This document shows, in pieces, positions 24,038-31,618 of a stretch of 33,596 nucleotides of DNA; position 1 is the first letter of the stretch; each line of letters opens with the position of its first letter. The DNA lies in NCBI GenBank assembly GCA_902795735.1, contig CADBMD010000099.1, forward strand, positions 1 to 33,596. Reading direction: 5' to 3'. A program made the position numbers and the translations under genes. The notes below the pieces were generated by a model. It saw nothing but the letters and a program-made list of their open reading frames with translations, did not search any database and was not told the DNA's origin. This DNA is from an uncultured Bacteroidia bacterium. Lineage in GTDB: Bacteria; Bacteroidota; Bacteroidia; Bacteroidales; UBA932.

Positions 24038-25162
24038 TCAGATGATTTTGGTATAAATTCTGGCTCTCTTGTGGAGATGATGTTCAAACCGGCCCCAGAG
24101 GTTCTGGACGCCATGGTTCTCTTCAAGTTCGCGGGTGCTTTCGACGTATCTGATGCCGTTCTTGTGCATCCCCTTGCCGATCTTCGAGATGATCATGGCG
24201 TTCACTCCCTTGTCCTGATACTCCTCGAGGATTGCTATGAGCAGTGCATCGATGGTGTCATTTTTCTTCAGGGCCCGGAGGATGTGTATGAAGCCGAATG
24301 GGAACAAGTGTCCTTTGGCTTTCTGGAGGGCTAAGGAAAGAGAAGGCAGCGTGATGCCGAATCCGACCACCTTGTCATCCTTGTCGACGATGACGGAGAC
24401 ATAGTCGAGGCTCAGGTTGGGGAAGAACTGGTTCTTCAGGTCTTCGCATTGAGCCGGAGACAACTCGGAGAAACCATGCAGTTTCGAATAGCAGGCATTC
24501 ATTACTCCGAATATCCCGTCAGCATATTTCTTAAGCAACTGTTTCTTGGTCTTGTAGTCGCCTTCACGGAGGTTGTACCTCTGTCCGACCATATCGGCAA
24601 ACCTGGTGTAGCGGTCGATGTTGTCCGGAACGGTGATCCGGTATTCTACGAAATCTGTTTCCTTCTGGTAACCCTCCTTGAGGATCATCGGCTCGTAGTA
24701 GGGGTAGTTGTACTTGCCGTAGGCTGTAGGAATCTGGTCGAATCCTTCTACCAGGACACCGGAGACGTCGAATTCCAGGAATCCTACCGGCCCTTCGACC
24801 ACTTCCATGCCCATGTCCCGGCCATATTCCTCGACCTTTCCCAGAAGGGCACTGACAACTTCCTGGGACTCAATGAAATCAATCCAGCCGAAACGGCAGA
24901 TCTTCTTTCCTACCTTCTTGTTGTACTTATGGTTGATTATGCCCGCGATCCTTCCGACTACCTTGCCTTTCTCGTCGATGGCGAGCCAGTACTTGCCGTC
25001 GCAAACTTCGAAAGCCCTGTTCTTGCTGGGCGTGAGAGTGTCCATGTCCATAGACTCTATCTGTGGGACATAGTATTCATTGCCCGCATAGAGTTCATTG
25101 GGGAAACGGACGAAACGTCTGAGGTCTTGCCTTAACGTTACTTCCTTGATGGTAATTGCCAT
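24038..25162 (-). CDS. GNAT-like acyltransferase, candidate N-acyltransferase of membrane lipid synthesis
   Basis: This 374-residue soluble protein contains GNAT-like halves: YWLAIDEKGKVVGRIAGI near residues 58-75 and VSVIVDKDDKVVGFGITL near 255-272, the typical beta4 strand before the acyl-CoA/ACP-binding loop. Such long GNAT proteins beside CDP-alcohol phosphotransferases include bacterial ceramide synthases (bCerS type) and other N-acyltransferases. This assignment is by context and general form only. It is the first gene of the operon with the two lipid enzymes that follow. The promoter is not obvious: TATATTAG on this strand near 25187 is a one-mismatch -7. Confidence 0.6.
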   Translation of the reverse strand: MAITIKEVTLRQDLRRFVRFPNELYAGNEYYVPQIESMDMDTLTPSKNRAFEVCDGKYWLAIDEKGKVVGRIAGIINHKYNKKVGKKICRFGWIDFIESQEVVSALLGKVEEYGRDMGMEVVEGPVGFLEFDVSGVLVEGFDQIPTAYGKYNYPYYEPMILKEGYQKETDFVEYRITVPDNIDRYTRFADMVGQRYNLREGDYKTKKQLLKKYADGIFGVMNACYSKLHGFSELSPAQCEDLKNQFFPNLSLDYVSVIVDKDDKVVGFGITLPSLSLALQKAKGHLFPFGFIHILRALKKNDTIDALLIAILEEYQDKGVNAMIISKIGKGMHKNGIRYVESTRELEENHGVQNLWGRFEHHLHKRARIYTKII

Positions 25163-25275
25163 TTTCCTTCAGTTAACAGGATGCTAATATACAAAAAAAT
25201 CCTTAAATGCCTCCACGGTTGATAACTCTGTTGGAAAAGTGTCTTGAAAAGATGAGAAAAGGGCGAAAAAAATTT

Positions 25276-25283
25276 TATATTTG
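25276..25283 (+). promoter_or_regulatory. -7 promoter element of the PRTase-codB operon
   Basis: TATATTTG is an exact TAnnTTTG match, about 29 nt before the ATG at 25313. The -33 region 19 nt upstream (TGAG) is a poor match, so activation by another factor is possible. Confidence 0.5.
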
Positions 25284-25312
25284 TAACCCGGTTAGGACTA
25301 ATCGGATTTACC

Positions 25313-26386
25313 ATGAAACATAATCTTGACGATGCTGTCCTATTGAAGACAGGGCATCAAAGTGTCTACAAGCTGCAGGCCTGCGGACTGGTCAACGAAT
25401 ATCTGATAGTGAGCGGGGATGGTACCAGGAGGCTGATGGCTTCACCCGAAGTCGTCGGATTCGGATCTTACCAGAGCATGGTGCCTGCGACCATGAGGGG
25501 CATGCAGTATCTGGTCGACAACGGTATTGTCGGCGATGTGAATATCCTTACTATCCTGCGGGGCGGGCTGAACTATCCCATCGAGGAATGCGCTTTCAGG
25601 GCAGGGCTTCGCGTTACGAACATGGATTTCCTTTCCTGCGAGAGGATCATTGAGGATGACGTGATCAAGGGACTGGATGTCCGCTATCAGAAGGTCCGCA
25701 CCTGTAAGGACTGCGTCCTGATGGTCGGTGACATAATCGCATCCGGGGCTACCCTCAGGATGTGCATGGACCATGTCATCGAATGGTTCCGGGACCATGG
25801 CGGCAGTTTCAAGCGGATCGTCTTCTTCACTATCGGCGGCTCCAATGCCATCGACCTCATGGAGGACCTGTATTCCAAGATAAAGAGTTTCTCTCCGGGG
25901 TTCGAAGGCTTCACTTGTTTCTTTTACGAAGGAATATTCAATGTCTATCAGGACCGTGGAGTCCTCGGTTTCCAGGTACCTGACATCGATTTCTACTGGG
26001 GGGACGGAATCGTGAGTCCTGAATTCCGTGAATATGTCATAGCGCACGGTTATTCTTTGTACGAGAAGTGCATCATTTACGATGGTGGCGCGCGCAGGTA
26101 TGAGATTCCCGACCACTACCACGAAGTGGTCGAGTATTGGAACGAGGTGCTTGCCGTGGCTGATGAGAAGGACATCATGGACCTGACCCAGGAAAGGCTT
26201 GGCTACAAGGCTCCGATAAGCTACGAAGACTGGCTCAGAGTGACACATTTCACCTGCCTTGGCGACCAGAGCGTGCTTTACAGCGACGAGAGGGTCTTCC
26301 TTGCCAAGGCCAAGACCCTCACCTTGAGGGAAGTGGCAACCACGAGGCTTCAACAGATCAAACAAACTCTAAAGGGATATGAGTAA
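25313..26386 (+). CDS. phosphoribosyltransferase-like protein of unknown substrate
   Basis: This is a 357-residue cytoplasmic protein. The segment VLMVGDIIASGATL (135-148) is a type I phosphoribosyltransferase PRPP-binding signature with D140 and the Gly-Ala-Thr loop. ILTILRGGLNYPIEE (78-92) fits the beta-strand/PPi-loop that precedes it in such enzymes. The C-terminal about 150 residues (YDGGARRYEIPDHYHE onwards) are not recognised and make the protein longer than ordinary uracil or hypoxanthine PRTases (about 180-210). It overlaps codB by 8 nt, so it is probably coupled to uptake of a nucleobase. A direct base-to-nucleotide reaction or an orphan PRTase-fold regulatory role are both possible. 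No cytosine deaminase gene is present. Confidence 0.65.
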   Translation: MKHNLDDAVLLKTGHQSVYKLQACGLVNEYLIVSGDGTRRLMASPEVVGFGSYQSMVPATMRGMQYLVDNGIVGDVNILTILRGGLNYPIEECAFRAGLRVTNMDFLSCERIIEDDVIKGLDVRYQKVRTCKDCVLMVGDIIASGATLRMCMDHVIEWFRDHGGSFKRIVFFTIGGSNAIDLMEDLYSKIKSFSPGFEGFTCFFYEGIFNVYQDRGVLGFQVPDIDFYWGDGIVSPEFREYVIAHGYSLYEKCIIYDGGARRYEIPDHYHEVVEYWNEVLAVADEKDIMDLTQERLGYKAPISYEDWLRVTHFTCLGDQSVLYSDERVFLAKAKTLTLREVATTRLQQIKQTLKGYE

Positions 26387-27638
26387 ACAAAACCAAAAGA
26401 TCGATGTCGACTACACTAACAGTCGTGTCGACGCATCGGGTCGCAAGAGCACCCTCAGCATGTTCATGGTGATGCTTGGCTTCACCTTCTTCTCAGCATC
26501 CATGTGGGCTGGCCAGAACCTGGCCGCCGGCCTGGATTTCTCAGGCTTCATCTGGGCTCTTCTCCTGGGTGGCCTCATCCTCGGTGCCTACACTGGAACC
26601 TTGGGCTGGATCGGAGCCGAAAGCGGACTTACTCTCGATATGCTTGCCCGCCGCAGTTTCGGTGAGAAGGGAAGCTACCTTCCCAGCGCGATGATCAGCT
26701 TCACCCAGATCGGCTGGTTCGGTGTCGGTCTTGCCATGTTTGCCATTCCTGTCGCCAAGGAGATCATGGGCCTTGAGGTGACTCCGGACAGCATGCCTTG
26801 GCAGGGCTACATGCTCGTCCTGATCGCCGGTGTCCTCATGACTGCCAGCGCCTATTTCGGCATCAAGAGCCTTACGATCATCAGCTACATCGCCGTACCG
26901 GCCGTCGCTATCCTGGGTACCGTCGCCATGATCATGGCCATACAGCGTGGTGACGCTACCTTGGTCGAACAGTTCGCAAAGGGCGCCAAGGACATGAGCG
27001 TCATTGCAGGAGCAGGACTCGTGATCGGAAGCTTCGTCTCGGGAGGAACTGCGACGCCGAACTTCGCAAGGTTCGCGAAGACTCCGAAGATCGGCCTTAT
27101 AGTCACTGTCGTGGCCTTCTTCATAGGCAACTCCCTGATGTTCTTCTTCGGTGCAGTCTCCAGCATCTATGTCGGCGGAAACGACATCTTCGAGGTCATG
27201 CTCAACCTCAACCTCTTCTACATCGCCATCCTGGTCCTCGGACTGAACATCTGGACCACCAATGACAATGCCCTTTACACTTCCGGACTCGGACTGTCCA
27301 ACATTTTCGGCCTGTCCAAGAAGACCATGGTCCTTATCGGAGGTGTAATCGGTACCATTGCAGCCGTGTGGCTCTACTGGAACTTCTGCAACTGGCTCAA
27401 CATCCTTAACTGCACCCTTCCTCCTGTCGGTATCATACTGATTTGCAGCTATTTCGCTCACAGGAAGGAATATCAGGAAGACAATGTCCCCAAGCGTCAG
27501 GTCAACTGGGCCGCCGTCATCGGTGTCATACTTGGGGCAGTGGTGGCTAACCTTGTCAAGTGGGGAATCCCTTCAATCAACGGAATGGCAGTTGCTGCCA
27601 TCTGCTATTTCATCGGTCAGACCATAGACAGGAAGTAA
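26379..27638 (+). CDS. codB: cytosine permease, NCS1 family (CodB-like)
   Basis: This 419-residue membrane transporter has the same length as E. coli CodB. It has about 12 hydrophobic segments and NCS1 features: FFSASMWAGQNLAAGLDF in the first helix, TQIGWFGVGLAMFAIPV, SGGTATPNFARFAKTPK in the middle and LNIWTTNDNALYTSGLGLSN in helix 8. NCS1 members import nucleobases by proton or Na+ symport; cytosine is the expected substrate, though related purine or pyridine substrates are possible. The start overlaps the PRTase gene by 8 nt. Its codon use is noticeably restricted (many ATC, CTC, ACC), suggesting strong expression. Confidence 0.88.
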   Translation: MSKQNQKIDVDYTNSRVDASGRKSTLSMFMVMLGFTFFSASMWAGQNLAAGLDFSGFIWALLLGGLILGAYTGTLGWIGAESGLTLDMLARRSFGEKGSYLPSAMISFTQIGWFGVGLAMFAIPVAKEIMGLEVTPDSMPWQGYMLVLIAGVLMTASAYFGIKSLTIISYIAVPAVAILGTVAMIMAIQRGDATLVEQFAKGAKDMSVIAGAGLVIGSFVSGGTATPNFARFAKTPKIGLIVTVVAFFIGNSLMFFFGAVSSIYVGGNDIFEVMLNLNLFYIAILVLGLNIWTTNDNALYTSGLGLSNIFGLSKKTMVLIGGVIGTIAAVWLYWNFCNWLNILNCTLPPVGIILICSYFAHRKEYQEDNVPKRQVNWAAVIGVILGAVVANLVKWGIPSINGMAVAAICYFIGQTIDRK

Positions 27639-27652
27639 CATCTAATCATATC

Positions 27653-28078
27653 ATGTCCGGTTCTGAGATAGAAGAACTCCTTGAGAGACATGGAATCAAG
27701 GTGACCGCCAACAGGCTTCTGGTGGCCGGGGCCCTCAGTGACGAGGACCGGCCACTGAGCCTGATGGAACTTGAAGGGAAGATCGGCAGCATCGACAAGT
27801 CCGGAATATTCCGCTGCCTTGCTCTTTTCAAGGAGAATCACCTTGTCCATTCTATCGAGGATGCAGAAGGAACCAGGTACGAGCTTTGCCGGAGCCACGA
27901 TGCCGATCATGATGAGGACACCCATGTTCATTTCTATTGTGAGAAATGCCACAGGACTTTCTGCCTTGACGACATCCACATCCCTCCGGTAGCCCTTCCG
28001 AAAGGATATGATGTCAGGACTGCCAATTACCTCCTTAAGGGAATATGCCCGGAATGCTCCGGCCATCGTTTCGCTTGA
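27653..28078 (+). CDS. Fur-family metalloregulator (Fur/Zur/PerR type)
   Basis: This 141-residue protein has a winged-helix N-terminal half (IKVTANRLLVAGAL, then SIDKSGIFRCLALFKENHLV as recognition helix region). The C-terminal half carries H91-V-H93-F, C96-EK-C99 and C132-PE-C135. The two CxxC pairs are the structural zinc site of the family and the His-rich turn is part of the sensing site. The sensed metal cannot be told; a Zur-like role is attractive because a Zn/Cd-type ATPase lies nearby. The gene follows codB by 14 nt and precedes the SagB-like gene by 24 nt. The ATG at 27653 is preferred over an upstream in-frame start inside codB. Confidence 0.85.
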   Translation: MSGSEIEELLERHGIKVTANRLLVAGALSDEDRPLSLMELEGKIGSIDKSGIFRCLALFKENHLVHSIEDAEGTRYELCRSHDADHDEDTHVHFYCEKCHRTFCLDDIHIPPVALPKGYDVRTANYLLKGICPECSGHRFA

Positions 28079-28102
28079 TGGCCATATCGAAATAGATTGG
28101 AA

Positions 28103-28729
28103 ATGAAAAAGATTTACGTGCTCCTTCTCGCCGCCGTCATGTGTTCATGTGTGTCGGCACAGACGTCTATAAAACTTCCTGCTCCCGCTAAGGATGCAGA
28201 CATGACCTTGTTCAAGGCTCTCCAGCAGAGGGCGTCGGTCAGGGAGTTCAAAACTGATGAGGTCCCTATGCAGGCGCTTTCAGACCTTCTCTGGGCTGCA
28301 GTCGGAATCAACCGCGAGGATGGCCGCCTTACTGCTCCTACCGCCATGAACACCCAGGAGATCAGGCTCTTCGTCTGCCTCGGGAACGGCACCTATGAAT
28401 ATGTCGCCAAGGACAATGTGCTGAATCTTGCAAGCAGTAAGGACCTTCGTCAGGATGTCGCCGCCGGACAGGGAAACATTGGCGATGCCCCTGTCTTCCT
28501 CCTGATTGTCGCTGACCTTGACCGCTATCAGCGCAAAGGCCCCAGGACGGCTACGTTCGGAGCGATAGACTGTGGCTATGTGTCCCAGAATATCTGTCTT
28601 GCCTGTGAAGCCCTCGGTCTTTCCACTGTTCCAAGGGCGATGATGGACCAGGAAACATTGAAAAAGGAACTCAGCCTCGGTGAGGGGCAGGAGCTCCTTA
28701 TCAATCATCCCGTTGGTTACAGGAAATAG
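28103..28729 (+). CDS. exported SagB/ThcOx-like nitroreductase-family flavoprotein
   Basis: This 208-residue protein has a signal sequence (MKKIYVLLLAAVMCSCVSAQ) that could be cleaved at VSA-Q or lipidated at Cys. The body shows the nitroreductase fold markers QQRASVREFK (FMN phosphate-binding Arg/Ser), LLWAAVGINREDGRLTAPTAMNTQEI and the C-terminal HPVGY. The AMNTQEI segment is typical of the SagB/ThcOx-like branch common in Bacteroidales. Substrate is unknown; the family carries out FMN-dependent oxidation or reduction. An upstream TTG would add two residues, but the ATG at 28103 gives the better signal peptide. The gene converges with the P-type ATPase gene, 14 nt apart. Confidence 0.82.
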   Translation: MKKIYVLLLAAVMCSCVSAQTSIKLPAPAKDADMTLFKALQQRASVREFKTDEVPMQALSDLLWAAVGINREDGRLTAPTAMNTQEIRLFVCLGNGTYEYVAKDNVLNLASSKDLRQDVAAGQGNIGDAPVFLLIVADLDRYQRKGPRTATFGAIDCGYVSQNICLACEALGLSTVPRAMMDQETLKKELSLGEGQELLINHPVGYRK

Positions 28730-28743
28730 GGAAGACCTTGCGG

Positions 28744-30633
28744 CTATGCCTTGAGGGCCCTGGCCGAATTCAGTACTGCAAGGACCAGGACACCCACATC
28801 GGCTACTACTGCCATCCACATGGTCGATAGGCCTGGAATAGTCAGCAAGAGGACAAGTACTTTCACAGCGATGGAGAATACCGTATTCTCCTTCGCTATT
28901 TTTATGGTCTTGCGTGCAATCTTTATTCCTTCAGGGAGCTTGGAAAGCTTGTCGTCCATTATAACGACATCCGCTGCTTCGATGGCAGCATCAGCCCCGA
29001 GGGCTCCCATCGCGATACCGACATCAGCTCTGGCGAGGACAGGCGCATCGTTGATTCCGTCTCCTACGAATGCTATTTTCCGTCCGGCGGGGACTCCTTC
29101 TGAAAGCCTTTCAATCTCGGCGACCTTCCCGTCCGGCAGTAGTCCTGCCATGAATCTGTCGACTCCTGTCGCCGCTGCTACTTCTCCGGCGACATCCTCA
29201 TTGTCGCCTGTAAGCATGACTGTATTCCTGACTCCATGTTCCTTCAATGCATTGACAGCCTTGGCAGCATCATCCTTGATCCTGTCAGAGACCACGATGT
29301 GTCCGGCATATTCATGGTCGATGCAGACATGAACTATGGTTCCGTTTTTTTCGCATTTCCTCCAGGCTGCACCGAAAGATTCCATCATACGGGTGTTGCC
29401 TACGCACACTTCATGGCCGTTTACCTTGGCTTTTACTCCCTGCCCGGCGATTTCTTCTACATCTTCGATGCTGCAGTCGTCCGCTTCTTCGGGGTATGCG
29501 TTCTTCAGTGAGAGTCCGACGGGGTGTGTTGAATACCTCTCTACATGGGCGGCCAGGTGGAGAAGTTTCTTGCCGTCGATTATTTCAGGATGTACTGCGG
29601 TGACCTCGAAAACTCCTTCGGTAAGGGTTCCGGTCTTGTCGAATACCACTGTGTCGAGATTTCCCAGGGATTCAAGGAAATTCGACCCCTTGACGAGTAT
29701 TCCTTTCTTCGATGCGCCGCCTATGCCTCCGAAGAAGGCGAGGGGGATGGAAACCACCAAGGCGCATGGGCATGAAACGATCAGGAAAGTCAGTGCCCTG
29801 TACAACCATTTGCCGAAAGTCATCCCGAAGTTCCCTGAAATCATCGGCGGGATGAATGCCAGCACCATGGCTGCCGCAACTACGAGAGGTGTATAAACCC
29901 TGGCGAACCTGGTAATGAAATTCTCGCTTCTGGATTTGTTCGAGGAGGCATTCTCGACAAGGTTCAGGATCCTTGAAGCTGTAGATTCCCCGAATTCCTT
30001 CGTGACCTTTGCCCTGACCAGTCCGTTCAGGTTTACGCAGCCTGAGAGGATCTCATCGCCTTCAGCGATGCTGCGCGGTACACTTTCACCGGTCAAGGCG
30101 ACAGTGTCAAGGCTTGAGGAGCCCTCTGTGACGATGCCATCCAGTGGTACCCTTTCGCCAGGTTTCACCACTATCGTTTCACCGATATTGACTTCTGAAG
30201 GTGAGACTGTAACTATGATCCCGTCCCGCTCTACGTTGGCTTCATCCGGTCTCAAGTCCATGAGTGATGAGATGGAATCCCGGCTTCTGCCTTCTGCCAG
30301 TTCCTCGAAGAATTCACCTACCTGGAAGAACAGCATCACGAAGACGGCTTCCGGAAACTGGCTTTCCGCGCCGGGCAGGAACCCTATGGCCAATGCGCCC
30401 AAAGTGGCGATGCTCATCAGGAAGTCTTCGTCCAGGAACTCGCCATTTAACAGTTTTTCTGCAGCTTCCTTCAGTGTCTCACCTCCTGCAATCAGGTAGG
30501 GGACCATGAAGATCAGAAGCTCCTGCCACATCTTGAGGTTTATGGTCTTGCTGACTGCGATTGCAATGGCCAGCAGCACGGCGCTGGCGACTATCTTCAG
30601 CAATCTCTCTTTGTTTTCTTTTTCCATTGTCAT
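28744..30633 (-). CDS. P1B-type heavy-metal ATPase, Zn/Cd/Pb (ZntA) type without N-terminal HMA domain
   Basis: This is a 629-residue cation-exporting ATPase. The ordered motifs are TGES (181-184), SCPCAL with the metal-binding CPC (288-290), DKTGT (332-336, phosphorylated D332), the STHP nucleotide site (H370), TGDN (475-478) and GDGIND (524-529). K591 in the seventh helix and D612 in the eighth (MAVVADVG) correspond to the Lys and Asp of ZntA-type pumps and point to Zn2+/Cd2+/Pb2+ export. No CxxC metal-binding domain precedes the first helix. The start is at 30633 or two codons later (30627); the further upstream 19 codons lie in the regulatory region. A 15-bp palindrome precedes it. Confidence 0.9.
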   Translation of the reverse strand: MTMEKENKERLLKIVASAVLLAIAIAVSKTINLKMWQELLIFMVPYLIAGGETLKEAAEKLLNGEFLDEDFLMSIATLGALAIGFLPGAESQFPEAVFVMLFFQVGEFFEELAEGRSRDSISSLMDLRPDEANVERDGIIVTVSPSEVNIGETIVVKPGERVPLDGIVTEGSSSLDTVALTGESVPRSIAEGDEILSGCVNLNGLVRAKVTKEFGESTASRILNLVENASSNKSRSENFITRFARVYTPLVVAAAMVLAFIPPMISGNFGMTFGKWLYRALTFLIVSCPCALVVSIPLAFFGGIGGASKKGILVKGSNFLESLGNLDTVVFDKTGTLTEGVFEVTAVHPEIIDGKKLLHLAAHVERYSTHPVGLSLKNAYPEEADDCSIEDVEEIAGQGVKAKVNGHEVCVGNTRMMESFGAAWRKCEKNGTIVHVCIDHEYAGHIVVSDRIKDDAAKAVNALKEHGVRNTVMLTGDNEDVAGEVAAATGVDRFMAGLLPDGKVAEIERLSEGVPAGRKIAFVGDGINDAPVLARADVGIAMGALGADAAIEAADVVIMDDKLSKLPEGIKIARKTIKIAKENTVFSIAVKVLVLLLTIPGLSTMWMAVVADVGVLVLAVLNSARALKA

Positions 30634-30674
30634 ACTTTTTATCCTGGTCAAGAGCAAAGGTCTGAAGAAAAGTC

Positions 30675-30689
30675 TGCAACCTGGTTGCA
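30675..30689. promoter_or_regulatory. perfect TGCAACC-T-GGTTGCA palindrome between ATPase and SDR genes
   Basis: Seven-base arms around one T form a perfect 15-bp palindrome between the divergent ATPase (ATG 30633) and SDR (ATG 30717) genes. The size and symmetry suit a dimeric regulator site. A metal-responsive regulator such as the Fur-family protein at 27653-28078 is a plausible binder, which is inference. No copy of the site was noticed before other genes in the window. Confidence 0.45.
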
Positions 30690-30704
30690 AAGTGAAAAAA
30701 TTGC

Positions 30705-30712
30705 TATATTTA
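30705..30712 (+). promoter_or_regulatory. -7-like element of the SDR gene
   Basis: TATATTTA differs from TAnnTTTG at the last base. It lies only 4 nt before the ATG at 30717, which would make the transcript practically leaderless; alternatively the true promoter is elsewhere. Confidence 0.25.
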
Positions 30713-30716
30713 GACT

Positions 30717-31541
30717 ATGAAAGAAGAAGTGAAAGTTGTTCTCTTGACCGGCGGCAGCAGCGGCATCGGAGCCGCCACAGCAAGTCTCCTAAGCGAGGCC
30801 GGAATGACGGTTTTCGCAGCCTCCAGAAGCGGTAAGGCCCCCTCGGGATTCCCCGGTGGAGGAGAGATCGTTCCGATAGTGATGGATGTCAATGATGAAG
30901 ATGCCATAAAGAAAGCCATTGATGGAATACTCGCCCGCTGCGGTAGTCTTGATGCTGTTGTCTGCAATGCAGGGAACGGCATCGCCGGCCCGATAGAAGA
31001 GACTTCGGTCAGTGAAGTTGAAGAACAATTCCGCACTACATTCTATGGAGTCGTGAAGACCATCCAGGCTTGCCTCCCAGTTTTCAGGGAGCAGGGCCAT
31101 GGCAGGGTAGTGACGGTGTCTTCCGTCGCTGCCGTCGCCCCTCTCCCTTACCAAGGCTTCTATTCGGCAGTGAAGGCTGCCATATTGAATCTGACGAAGG
31201 CCCTGGCAATTGAGACCAAGTGCTTTGGCATCCAGTGCTGCACGATAATGCCCGGAGATGTAAAGACAGGGTTTACCGCAGCCCGGCGCATCGCTGCCAA
31301 GGCCTCTTCGCCTGAATCAGCATATTACCAGGCAACTCGCAAGGGCGTGGAGGCCATGGCAAAGGATGAAACCGGCGGAATGGCTCCCGAAGTGATCGGC
31401 CGTGCCGTACGAAGGCAGCTTCAGAAGAGGAAGATGGACCCCGAGAAGACCCCAACCTTGCTTTACAGCCTTCTTGTCTGGGCAATACGCCGTTTCCCCC
31501 AGGGCCTTGTCCTCAAAGTACTTGGCCGGATGTATTCCTGA
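30717..31541 (+). CDS. short-chain dehydrogenase/reductase (SDR)
   Basis: This is a 274-residue classical SDR. It has the cofactor motif TGGSSGIG (11-18), the NAG strand (VVCNAGNG) and the catalytic Ser in VTVSSVAAV. The Tyr-Lys pair is in YSAVKAA, and PGDVKTGF follows the active site. The basic residues after the second strand (AASRSGK) suggest NADPH preference. The C-terminal tail (about residues 235-274, hydrophobic, LLYSLLVWAIRRFPQGLVLKVLG) resembles membrane-associated SDRs acting on lipid or steroid-like substrates. The substrate is unknown. It diverges from the metal ATPase gene across the 30675-30689 palindrome. Confidence 0.88.
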   Translation: MKEEVKVVLLTGGSSGIGAATASLLSEAGMTVFAASRSGKAPSGFPGGGEIVPIVMDVNDEDAIKKAIDGILARCGSLDAVVCNAGNGIAGPIEETSVSEVEEQFRTTFYGVVKTIQACLPVFREQGHGRVVTVSSVAAVAPLPYQGFYSAVKAAILNLTKALAIETKCFGIQCCTIMPGDVKTGFTAARRIAAKASSPESAYYQATRKGVEAMAKDETGGMAPEVIGRAVRRQLQKRKMDPEKTPTLLYSLLVWAIRRFPQGLVLKVLGRMYS

Positions 31542-31569
31542 TCAATCACCTCCCTAAATTAAACCTGGG

Positions 31570-31614
31570 TCCTTTTGATCTGTCAAATAGACTGAAAACA
31601 TCAAATCAAAAGGA
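31570..31614 (+). promoter_or_regulatory. inverted repeat covering the leader of the DUF4890 gene
   Basis: TCCTTTTGAT (31570-31579) and ATCAAAAGGA (31605-31614) are perfect 10-bp inverted arms separated by 25 nt, with the right arm ending 4 nt before the ATG at 31619. The right arm contains AAAGGA, the only Shine-Dalgarno-like stretch here, so pairing would hide it. It could also serve as a weak terminator for the SDR transcript, but no T-tract follows. Confidence 0.4.
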
Positions 31615-31618
31615 ATTT

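Noticed and set aside
25442-26365. 307-codon reverse open frame
   Set aside because: It is antisense to the PRTase-like gene, which has a PRPP motif and overlaps codB.
26541-27461. 306-codon reverse open frame rich in Asp/Glu/His
   Set aside because: It is antisense to the codB gene; the acidic composition is what the reverse complement of membrane-protein codons gives.
28751-29332. forward open frames antisense to the metal ATPase
   Set aside because: Low-complexity Ser/Thr/Ala-rich shadow translations opposite a P-type ATPase with all its motifs.
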